From: Condylostoma magnum
Taxonomy: Eukaryota > Ciliophora > Heterotrichea > Heterotrichida > Condylostomatidae
Direction of reading: 5' to 3'
Assembly: GCA_920105805.1 (NCBI GenBank)
Contig: CAKKTI010000020.1
Coordinates: 4,056-68,055, forward strand
DNA: 64,000 nucleotides
A program made the position numbers and the translations under genes. The notes under the pieces were generated by a model that made no database searches, was not told where the DNA came from, and saw only the letters and a program-made list of their open reading frames with translations. Shown here piece after piece: positions 47,642-56,914 of this stretch (position 1 is the first letter of the stretch; every line of letters begins with the position of its first letter).

Positions 47642-48400
47642 CTATCTACTAAAATTAGCTAAAGTTGTTTCAATATGACCTTTGTTTCTAATCAAACATA
47701 ACACCACGTCTTATTAGGTGACTTTGCTATCATATTCTTAGCACTTTTGTACTAAAATATTAAACTATTCTTGTAAACCTTCTGCTATAAACTATTAATG
47801 CAATAATTCAAGCTCTAATTAATCTTCAGACTAAGTTACTTAAGGCTCAGGACTTTAAAGTTGATTTGATTCATAGAAAGAGAGTTTAACCCTTTTACTT
47901 TAAGGATAAAGAGACTTGTAGAGTTGTTTGTGGAGAATATGAGACCAATGATACCTCAAACTTTCAGCGGGGTGATTAAGTCCAATACCAAAATCAATTG
48001 CTTATTTTCAAAATGATAAACTAGTTGGTTTACCTGTATTGTTTTAGGCCCATTCCAACATTCTTTAGTTTTCCTCATCTGTATATTTGTTTCTTTGCTT
48101 TAATTAGTCATTTGCATCTAATGATACTCTGTATTTATGGATTGTTAGCAACTTTTAAGTTCTTATGCAGTCTAGTATAAATTATACAGAGTAAATTGGA
48201 CATTTGATAGCTTTTTGCTTGTATTATTGAACTTTTCTTTTAGAAACTAAGGAATAGCATTTTAAACCGGGATTATTATTAACCTTACCACCAAATTTTA
48301 AAATTGCTTGAGGTATCCCTGGCATGTTTTCTTTATCTATTAAATAAAAGCCTGAGTTTAATTTACATAAGGGATTATTGCCTTGATTAAACAATTGCAT
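47642..48400 (-). CDS. RAP1: Telomere protein RAP1/TERF2IP homologue
   Basis: 252 residues with the three-domain order of RAP1. Residues 15-95 are a BRCT-like domain (SGFYLIDKENMPGIPQAILK, GGKVN, YSVQFILDCIRTQKLL, HKYRVSL) that parallels human TERF2IP closely. Residues 100-165 are a Myb/SANT domain (RNKYTDEENQRMLEWAQNN, HPAESLRYHWSHILHKQL). The C-terminal RCT-like domain near 230-250 reads TQQDVVLCLIRNKGHIETTL. RAP1 binds TRF2-like partners or telomeric DNA and regulates telomeres and subtelomeric transcription. It is much shorter than human RAP1 (399) because the acidic linker is missing. It ends in three in-frame stops, TAG-TAA-TAA, at 47636-47644. Confidence 0.85.
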
Positions 48401-48493
48401 TTTTTACTAATTTATAACATTTTGATAGCTTATTCTAGCCTGTATATTTAGATATGAAGCTTACTGTATGTGCTATTATAAACTTAATTGTTA

Positions 48494-50047
48494 CTAATTA
48501 CGATTTTTATATGAAAATCCAGGCCCTTGCTGCTTTCTTTTCCCAATTTCTTACAACTTTTCATTAACATCCTCTCCTCTTTTAGCTGCAAACTTTAACT
48601 CTCTCTTATCTGCCTTTGTCAGCTTAAAATCGGCATATAACATGATATCTCCTTCACTGTTCACTCTTAAACTAGGAACTTATTAATTAGACCGCTACAT
48701 GATTTCTTATTACAACTGATTTTCAACTAACTCTGTATTCAAAGGGGCCTCTGGCTCCTCTTATATTTATATATCCGGCGGTAAATGATTAAAAATGAGT
48801 TTTCCTGATATATAGTCCTTTAGTACAATCCTAGCAGCTTTGTGCTCATCTGGCACTCCGCTTCTCAGGAAAAATTTACGTTAAGTTGAAATTGATTACA
48901 ACAGAACAGGAGCAGTGACTCTTCCTCCTAGTTAAATTCCATAAAATTCTTCAAAGTGCTGCGAAGGAATCCTCTTGCATAAAATCTCAACAGGCGACAC
49001 ATGATCTCTAAGCTAGTCAACCGGAAGTACACCACATGTAACCATTTCTGCCCTTGTTCCTATAAAAGAAGGGAAAACCAGCCCAGGACAATCGCATAAA
49101 GTCACATTTTCATTTAAAATCAAAGTTTGTAAATGCTTCGTTTTACCTGGTTGACTTGTGACTGCTACTTTCTTCTTTCCTATTATTTAGTTTATTATGG
49201 AAGACTTTCCTACATTTGGGTATCCTACAAAGCCTATGTTAAGTTTTGTATTGGGCTGTATTATTTTTTCCAGTAGTTCTAGTGTGGAGTGTATATAAGA
49301 TGTGTTTTCCTCTTAAAACTGCTCGTTTAGTTAATTGGCTCTCTCATCGTCGTCTATTAGGGATTCTTAGTAAGCTGAGAAGAATATAAAATCTATTCCT
49401 TATTACCTTAGCCATCTTACCCATTCCTCTCTGTTTGCTTCATTCACTAGGTCTGCTTTGTTTAGAATAATAATAAACCTTTTACCTTCCCCAACTTCTC
49501 TTACATAGCTTTCTAGGTCTGGGGATCTAAAGAATAGAGGATTTCTGGCATCTACTATTTGTAAGAGAATATCAGACATCTCTATAACTCTTCACAGCTA
49601 TTTTCATATTTCTAGATTCTTCTCAAAGGGTGTAATGGCACTGTGCAGTTATTACTCCTCAAGTAGAGCCAGGTCCCTTCTTCAGTTTAGAAAGGCCTGA
49701 TTTTCTAGATTTTTATACTCATCTTTAGTCATTTAAGGATTCCACTAAGGCTTCCTAGGCAATTTTAAAGGTGTGTAGTCTTGCTGATTTAAATCAGTAA
49801 ATTTTAGTACTCTGTCAGTTGGGTGCACAATTCTCCTTTCTTCAGCATGTTCTACATTTCTCTCAGCTTCAAAGTTCCTATTAGCCAATTTAGCAAGAGT
49901 CATATAATCATCTAGATCGTTTTAATCTACAACTGATACCATCTTAGGCTGGTCAAAGTCAGTAGTATGCCTTGAATTCGCCACAAATTCTCTCTTTTTA
50001 TTTCTTCTGTTAATCAAGGCTCTTCCAACCTCACTTTTCTTAGGCAT
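48494..50047 (-). CDS. LSG1: Large-subunit GTPase 1
   Basis: 517 residues of the circularly permuted GTPase family. The order is G4 (ILNKADLVNEAN), G1 (GFVGYPNVGKSSIIN), G2 (QPGKTKH), then G3 (LCDCPGLVFP). The leading segment LWRVIEMSDILLQIVDARNP and the N-terminal FTDLNQQDYTPLKLPRKP region match Lsg1, which releases Nmd3 from 60S subunits in the cytoplasm. Length is shorter than yeast (640). The start MPKKSEVGRALINRR resembles the usual Lsg1 N-terminus and begins 1 nt after the tandem stops of the kinase gene; an upstream in-frame ATG at 50143 would overlap that gene. The end is TAG-TAA at 48491-48496. Confidence 0.95.
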
Positions 50048-50051
50048 TTTA

Positions 50052-51131
50052 CTAACTATTATAAAAATTAATTTACATTTGATGAGAGGGCTTTTTATCA
50101 TAGTCATATCCTTTAAATAGTTCTTAAATGCCCTTTTATCCAATAATACTTGGATCTATATTATCATTTCAGTCTTTAATTAATCTTTGATCAAAATTGT
50201 TCTTTTGAGATGGTATATACGGAGCTTGTATTGTTTTATTGTAAATTGAATCCCAATCAACGTCATCTAGCCAAGGATGCTACTTTACATCCTAAAATTT
50301 CCTATGTCCTAGTCTATTCATCGGCTTTCTTTAAATAAGTCTGCTAACAAAATCTGCAGCTTCTAGTGATCAGCCTTGTGGTAGATCTTGAAATCCTAAC
50401 TAAACCTGCCTCGATACTACAGCATCACGTATTTCCTTTCTATTACGCCCTGCGTAAGGCCTCCGACCCATAATAAGTTCATAGGCTATTACACCTAATG
50501 CGAAGTAATCTACAGAAAATGAATGATTAGTACCGCACATTACTTCTGGGGCCATATATCCAGGTGTTCCAGATGTATCTCTAAAATTCCTATGAGGGGT
50601 ATTACCTTAAGGCAAAATTCTTGCAATTCCAAAGTCGGTAATATGCAGAAATCCTTGATTATCAAAAACCAAATTTTCAGGCTTTATGTCTCTATGGATG
50701 ACTCTTTATTAGTGAATGTATTCTAAGCCTAGTATAATACAAGCTACAAAAAATTTAGTTTAAACCTATGAGAATTTTCGTTTTAAACAGATATGATAGC
50801 GTAAATCTCCTCCCTTTTTAATATCCATGGCCAAATATAAATTTTCCCTATCCTAAAAAGCGGATAGCATGTTAATAATAAAAGGATGAGTAAGCTGAGC
50901 CAGGATTTTACGTTCATTCATTACTGAATTAACACTTCTTTTTTATACTACTCTGGCTTTGCTCATTTCTTTTATAGCACATTCTACCTTTTTATGCTTG
51001 CTTTAAACTTACCATACTTTTCCAAAGCCTCCTCTACCTACTACTTATTTAAAAAGGAAACAATTTCTAGCTATCTCCTATGCAATTTCTTTTTCATCCT
51101 CAAAGGCAGTACCTTGATTGCAGTTTCCCAT
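50052..51131 (-). CDS. AGC-group Ser/Thr kinase, YANK/STK32-like
   Basis: 359 residues starting MGNCNQG, a myristoylation-type start like that of STK32/YANK kinases. All catalytic elements are present: [16 protein letters not shown] (VAIK Lys), [44 protein letters not shown] and [10 protein letters not shown] are the closest to YANK. The C-terminal extension has FKGYDYD, which fits an AGC hydrophobic motif without the phosphosite. Its role is likely membrane-anchored signalling. The frame stops at TAG-TAA 50049-50054, 1 nt from the LSG1 ATG. It is divergent from the YIP1 gene with only 28 nt between starts. Confidence 0.92.
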
Positions 51132-51159
51132 TTATTTTAGCAAATGGCATATAATAATA

Positions 51160-51855
51160 ATGGAAGATACTTCAGAGTAATAAAACACGTTTAGTTTATT
51201 AGAATAGCCTTATAAGGAAACTCTTAAGTAATTTGACGAATACTTCCCTCCTATTGAGCCTTAATAACAACCGAAGTGCTGGCATATTTCCTATTATCGT
51301 CCATACTTCAATACTAATACTGAATTGGTCCTAGGTAGGCTAATAAAATCCTTAGCACCATTTACCCCTAATAGATTTCTAGAAGGAGGTGCTGATCTAT
51401 ACGGCCCGATATGAATAGGTCTAACCATTTTATTTACGACTAACTTAGTAAAAAGTATATTAGGAGACTCTATAAGAGGTGAATTAATTGACCTTTCTTC
51501 CTCCTCGTTCCTATTTTTCCTTATATACTCAGACATATTCCTAATATCATTAATCTTGCATTATTTAATAAAGAACTCAAGAAACTAATTTTCCTACTTA
51601 GAAATAACCTGCATATACGGCTATGCCATTTTCCCCTTAACCTTTACTCTCCTAATCTGCTGTATTCCTAACCCAACTATCAAATGAATATCCCTTTTTA
51701 TAGGATGCTACTATCCCTTCCTTCTTCTATACAAAGAGTTAAGTGAAGATCTATTAGAATCTAATAAGAATCAAGGAGTTTTTATAGGAGTAGGCGCCAT
51801 AATATTTTCAAAGGGATGGCTCTGGCTTTACATATCTGGCTGGTTTCTAGCTTAA
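51160..51855 (+). CDS. YIP1-family membrane protein, copy 1
   Basis: 231 residues of the Yip1/YIPF family of ER-Golgi proteins that bind Rab GTPases and act in vesicle budding. A soluble N-terminal part contains YYRPYFNTNTELVLGRL and the ADLYGPIWIGLTILFTTNLV motif (DLYGPxW is diagnostic), followed by five membrane segments with ITCIYGYAIFPLT as the conserved YGY motif. It resembles YIPF1/2. Copy 2 at 52749 shares the same plan. The stop is TAA 51853-51855; the next gene starts 37 nt on. Confidence 0.93.
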
Positions 51856-51892
51856 CAATCTACTTAATTCACGTCAAAAAATTAAAAAATAA

Positions 51893-52747
51893 ATGGTCTT
51901 ACAACTTATCTTAACGCTTCTTGCCTATGGTTAGGACATTCCATACTCGTCAGTCACTGGAACATGGCCTATTACTTGCAGAACTTCAAGCCCACAATAA
52001 TCCCCAGTTTCACTATCTGGCTTTGTGCCTGGGCCTTCATCAGATAATAATCCTAAAAGGCTATTACTTGATTACAAGGAAGTTGATGTGAGACTAAATG
52101 TTGATACTTTAGAGCAATAATTAATTTTTACACCAAGAATCGCTGGAGAAGACTTCGGAGAAATGAGAGTTGTGGGAGAAAACATTTCCCAGTATTGGAC
52201 TGCTACTCAACTTGTTCTGAGAATGCCGTTTGAGCATAGAATCCCAAATGATGACGTCCCTGTCGTCGAGTTTCAGCTATACCATAAAAACCTAAGTGGA
52301 GAGAATGGTATTCTATCTGTTCTGATGGAATTAGACGATGAAGATGAAAGTTATTTTGTATAATAAGTCAACGATGTACTAGAAGAGCCTTATGATGAGG
52401 ACAATGAACTAGATTTATTAGATCTTATAAGAGGCTGGCTTGTTGTAAGGCAATTCTACGAATACTAAGGAACTACTACTCTTGCCCCGTGTGAGCCCGC
52501 TACTTGGTGGATATACGGTGAAAATTTGAATATAGAGGAGGACTAATTCGAAGAGTTAGAAGATCATTTCAGAACCTTGCTCAATGTAGTAAATAACAAC
52601 AATTCTAGAAGATAATAAATCAAAGAGGAAGATAGTGTAATTAGCTACTATGAAAGTGATCATATAGACAGCGCCACTTATACCAGTTTCATCGCCGCAC
52701 TTTTACTTGTAGGACTTTTCTGATAGGTTTTAAGCAGTTTTTTATAA
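51893..52747 (+). CDS. Alpha-carbonic-anhydrase-like protein lacking zinc ligands
   Basis: 284 residues. A hydrophobic signal peptide (MVLQLILTLLAYG) leads into an alpha-CA fold: RTSSPQQSPVSL (usual SPQQSPI), EFQLYHKN (usual ELHLVHxN), YEYQGTTTLAPCEPATWWI (usual YxGSxTTPPC) and the C-terminal QFEELEDHF. The three zinc histidines are gone: the usual FHFHxPSEH reads LVLRMPFEH and ELHxVH reads EFQLYH. A C-terminal membrane helix (FIAALLLVGLFWQVLSSFL) completes a type I topology. It is therefore an anchored, outward-facing CA-related protein, probably a binding module. TGA-TAG at 52721-52726 could stop it, but that would cut the helix in half; TAA 52745-52747 was taken, 1 nt before the next ATG. 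Confidence 0.85.
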
Positions 52748-52748
52748 A

Positions 52749-53450
52749 ATGGAAGAAATTTAAATTGATGATTAGAACCAAAACATTAATTTAGACTCGT
52801 ATTAGGCATAAGACGCCTAGATAAAACGAATTGATGATTATTTCCCTGAAGACGAGCAGTAAAGACAGGGTAAATGTTGGTAATTAGACTTCTACCGTCC
52901 ATACTTTTAAACCAACTCCTCCTCGGTACTTTAAAGGCTTGTAAAGTCTCTTAACCCAATGTATAGTCCTCCTTTTATCGAGGGGGATTCAGAACTATAC
53001 GGGCCTTTCTGACTTACATTGACTATAGTTTTCATAGCAAATGTGGTAAGAAGCTGGTTGAACAACAACATACAGGACTAATTATCAAATATCTCTGAAT
53101 TAGCATTGCTCACTGGGATTTTATACCTCGTTGTGTTCTTAGTACCTTTACTGATTTCTTTCTTAATGAAATATAATGATCAGGTTGATTACACTAGTAT
53201 AACATGTGTTTACGGATACTCTTTTACCCCCTTATTAATTGCACTTTTGATATGTTTTGTGCCTAGTAATGTATTGAAATGGATTGCATTGATGATCGGA
53301 TGCTTTTACCCTTTAGTTTTAATATCGAGAGAGTTTGGAGGACATTTAACTGCAGCGTAGTCAACTGGAATCTCAGTTGCTGTTTTATTCGCTATTATCT
53401 TCACGCACGGAATTATATGGATTTACCTAGCAGCCTACTTTTTACCTTAA
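52749..53450 (+). CDS. YIP1-family membrane protein, copy 2
   Basis: 233 residues, a paralogue of the gene at 51160. Shared landmarks are DDYFPEDEQ, KCWQLDFYRPYFQTNSSSVL, SELYGPFWLTLTIVFIANVV, ITCVYGYSFTPLL and the final IIWIYLAAYFLP. Five membrane segments are visible. The two copies flank the carbonic-anhydrase-like gene, pointing to a local duplication, old because identity is moderate. It ends TAA-TAA at 53448-53453. The following gene probably starts inside its last 34 nt, in another frame. Confidence 0.94.
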
Positions 53451-54604
53451 TAAATACTAATTATTAGACTTTATATAAACACTTCCCATTCTTCTTAGCT
53501 TTTTCAGTTGTTCTCGCTACCGTAGATACTAAGCTCGCATTGAGTGGTGTTGATGAGTTAGCTCATTTAATCTTTCCTTGTTTACTCGTATTGACTTATT
53601 CTATGTGGAGATTACTAAAGTTAGAATATTTTAATGAGTTTCTTTCTTCATTAGGTTTTGGAAAGAGTAGGTTAAGGGATTTTTAATGCGGATTATTGGA
53701 AGTGTTGGACTACGAATTTCTTTTAGAAGGTTAAACCGTTGTTTTATTGTTTTTTTTTGCATTTTAATTAGGTTATTAGTCTAAGAGTTGAAACATATTT
53801 ATGTCTATTTTACCTCTTTTGCTTGATAATCTGCCTAGATAGGATTTATCACTGTTCTGTTTTATTATTTCTATTATATCACCATTCTCGTATGATAATC
53901 AGCTGGTGTCTGAATATTGCATTCCTCTGATTGCTGCTGCGTATTGTGTGTTGTATGTTTTTGTCTTGTTGATTTGATTGATTTTTCAGCTTTTTAAAGA
54001 TTGTTTCTCATACTGAAAATCAATATTTAGTTTTTTATTAGTTTCATTTAGTAAATTCAATATTTGTCTTCTAGCTTTCTTTAGTTATTATTTTCTTTTA
54101 ATAGTACTAGTATTTTGCTATATACTTGTTAATACTTATGCTATTTCCTTTATGTAGACTTTAGTTTATTCTAAATTTATGCAGCTTTATATTGATTACT
54201 CTTTCAGATCATCCCTATCTTTAATTAGTTTTAGATTATCCTATTTTTGTTTCTATATGTTAATATTAATTTAGTTCTATTATAATTTAAGCCTTTTAAT
54301 TTCTAGCTAATATTCAATCTGTAATATGTCTTTTTCCTTTTTTAATTATTTAATAGATGACTCGTTAATACCTTCTTTCATCAATTTATCATCTTTACTT
54401 TACATATCTTTATTCATTGCTTGAATTTATCTAAATTATTTTTAGCAACAAGCTCTTCTTTATTTGAATTCACAACTCATACTTTTAACAGGAGTTCTGG
54501 GACTATTCTACCTCTTTTTACTTATTAACTTCATAGTCATTAATGGCCTAGAGAAAGTTCCTCTTCTTATAACTCTCCTATATTACATTTTATTAAATAT
54601 CTAA
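53417..54604 (+). CDS. Multi-pass membrane protein
   Basis: A frame with strongly hydrophobic segments runs from about 53465 to 54604, with about eight to ten potential membrane helices, for example FFLAFSVVLATVDTKLAL, LIAAAYCVLYVFVLLIWLIF and LTGVLGLFYLFLLINFIVI. Family is not recognised. The first ATG of this frame (53417, MDLPSSLLFTLINTN) lies inside the upstream YIP1 gene, giving a 34-nt overlap; the next, near 53602, would lose the first helices. The end TAA 54602-54604 overlaps the 3' end of the convergent WD gene by 12 nt. High Phe/Leu/Ser content is partly base composition, so the helix count is approximate. Confidence 0.6.
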
Positions 54605-55660
54605 ATTAGCTAATAAACTACTTACTTTATTTGAATAAATAGCGACAGATGAACATCTATTGTCATTAAATGCAATTGCAATATCATCATCTTGAACATC
54701 AAACCCAATTAATTCTCCATAAAACTTCAATTCGTCAATTACTTTAAGTTCAATTGCATTTACCTGCTGAATACTGCTGGATTGTTATCCTATGTAAATA
54801 AATTTACCATCACTACTATAATCTAGTTTATATATAGCATCTTAGAGTTAAAAGCATTCTATATACGGGATTTTATTGTCACAGGATTTCCGTATATCCC
54901 ATACATAACACTGGCTATCTTCCCCAGCAGAAGCTAACTAATACTATTTTAAAGGGTTTCAGGCAATTGAGAAAGTGTATCTATTATGTCCTTATAACAC
55001 ATGCTGAGTATTTTTAGTTCTAGTGTCAAAAATGGGAACATGTACTGCATCTAACGCAGCTGCCATCAAAGATTTCTCAGTATTAAGTTTTACCATATTC
55101 ACATTTTCATTTATAGTCAACTCAAAAATAGGTTTCTCTGGCATATCTAAACTTGTAACTGCCATGAACCCTCCGTTATTAGCTTAAAGACATGACATTT
55201 GATTTTCCCATTCTAATAGCTCTACATAATTAGTTTAGCCGCATTATGTTGTATTGGTTTAAAAGATTTACTATCCATCATGATTAGATACACTTATAGA
55301 TCCAGAAGTTGCTCCAAATACTACAAACTATTCATTAGCATGAAATGATAATGCAAAAGACATAAAATCATTGACTTCACCTTTTGATACTTTATAGCTT
55401 TTGTTAGTTAGTAGATTTCTAAATTTAACCTAGTTTCTATTTTGAGAGTAAACTATACTGCTTTGGTTTAGGTAATACATCTTGTAACGGAGCTATGAGT
55501 GCCAGTAACACACTTTTTAGTTTTAGAAATATCATTTAAGCATAAAGTTAGATTTTTCAGGTTGCTACAAAGTGCATAGGAGATCATCATCCTTTTAATT
55601 TAATGTATAATGTGAATATTTATTGTTGTCTATGCCTTGATCTGATTAAAAACTATCCAT
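54593..55660 (-). CDS. WD-repeat protein, paralogue B
   Basis: 355 residues, closely related to paralogue A at 26562-27617. Shared segments include ENVNMVKLN, AAALDAVHVPIFDTRTKN, GHNRYTFSIAWNPLKQYQ, GEDSQCYVWDIRKSCDN and the same C-terminus LLANLDI followed by tandem stops (TAA-TAA at 54590-54595). The first 30 residues differ (MDSFQSDQGIDNNKY against MDGRIFWLHQRG). The two genes lie 28 kb apart on the same strand with no shared neighbours. Function as for copy A is unknown. Confidence 0.85.
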
Positions 55661-55784
55661 TTTATTTTTGTAATTATTCCTTTTTAGTGTAATTATAATA
55701 AAAATAGGAAAATGTTGGATTAAAGTAATAAAACAGTTGAAAATAGCAATAAACTAGATGGTAAAGTACTTATTGATTTAAATT

Positions 55785-56150
55785 TTATCTAACTTTGAAA
55801 CAGTTAGGTGTTAAGGAAGATTTCCTATATCTTCTTAGTCTTTTTCTTATATCCTGAGCTAAAGTAATCAGTTCTTAATCTCCTTTTATAGTAATTGGCC
55901 TGCTAGATACTCTTTCAATTTTAAAAGGTTTCATTAAATTTACAACCTTTTAAGTTCTTTTAGTTCTAGTCCGTATTAATCTATCAAATTTTAGGTCTTT
56001 AAAGCTATTTTTGCACTAGCATTGATATCTTCTGCATTTTATGCAAATATTACCAATCTTTTTATAAGACTCAAATTATAATGTAAGATGCTTAATCTAT
56101 TCCTAACTTGCAAATCGCTAAATTTTACTACTTTTAATATTTCTTTCCAT
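55785..56150 (-). CDS. Small basic protein with Cys cluster
   Basis: 121 residues, very basic. A Cys cluster near residues 36-47 (ICIKCRRYQCQCKNS) could bind a metal. Near the C-terminus are IERVSSRPITIKGDQEL and LAQDIRKRLRRYRKSS. No family is recognised; ribosome or nucleic-acid association would fit the charge. Upstream of paralogue B on the same strand, with 124 nt between. Confidence 0.6.
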
Positions 56151-56914
56151 ATTATAATAAGGTGTGTAATTATATTTAGTAAAATTGGATAGAAATAGAG
56201 TATGTAAGATTATGCAATTTGCATGAGCTTAATTTTAGATCTACAAAAGATGTTAGGAGATTTTTTAACTTTTTAATTATTAAATTAAACTAAAAATATA
56301 TTATTATTATTAATTATATTACCTAATATAGTTGTTTTATTTTAAGTATTAGGATAATTGTTTCAAATACCTTTATCTAAATTCAAGAATTAAAATAAAG
56401 TTTTAACTATTTCAAAATTAATATTATTTTAGACTTGATTTAGTCAAACAAACATAAAAATTATAATTACGATATTTAATGAAGATATTTGGAAATAATT
56501 AAAAAGCAAATGTTAAAAGCTCAATTATTTGTAATATATAGTTACATTAATGCTAATTTTCCTTATAAATTAATTAATTTCAGTTATCTACTCTTATATA
56601 CTTAATTTTGCAATTATGTTATTACAGATAAAATTTAAGCATAATTTAAATAAGAGAATTCCAAATATTAATTTTAAAAATTAAATTATATAATCATTAA
56701 ATGAAACTATAGCAAAATAAGCATAGGAAACTAATAATTATATTTATAATCTAATAATAGCAGTGCTATCTTAAATGTATCTATGATTCATTAACTATAA
56801 GTATACCCCTAAAAATATCAGTTTCCATATAAAAGAAAGAGTTATAATCACACATAGCTTTCTTTAAATTTACAAACAACTTAAAACATTTAGATAAGAA
56901 ACATACTAATTAGT
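56151..56914. other. AT-rich intergenic region
   Basis: 764 bases between two minus-strand genes with no coding character, no RNA gene and no repeat noted. It must carry the promoter of the small basic protein and the 3' flank of the calcium-channel gene. Confidence 0.5.
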
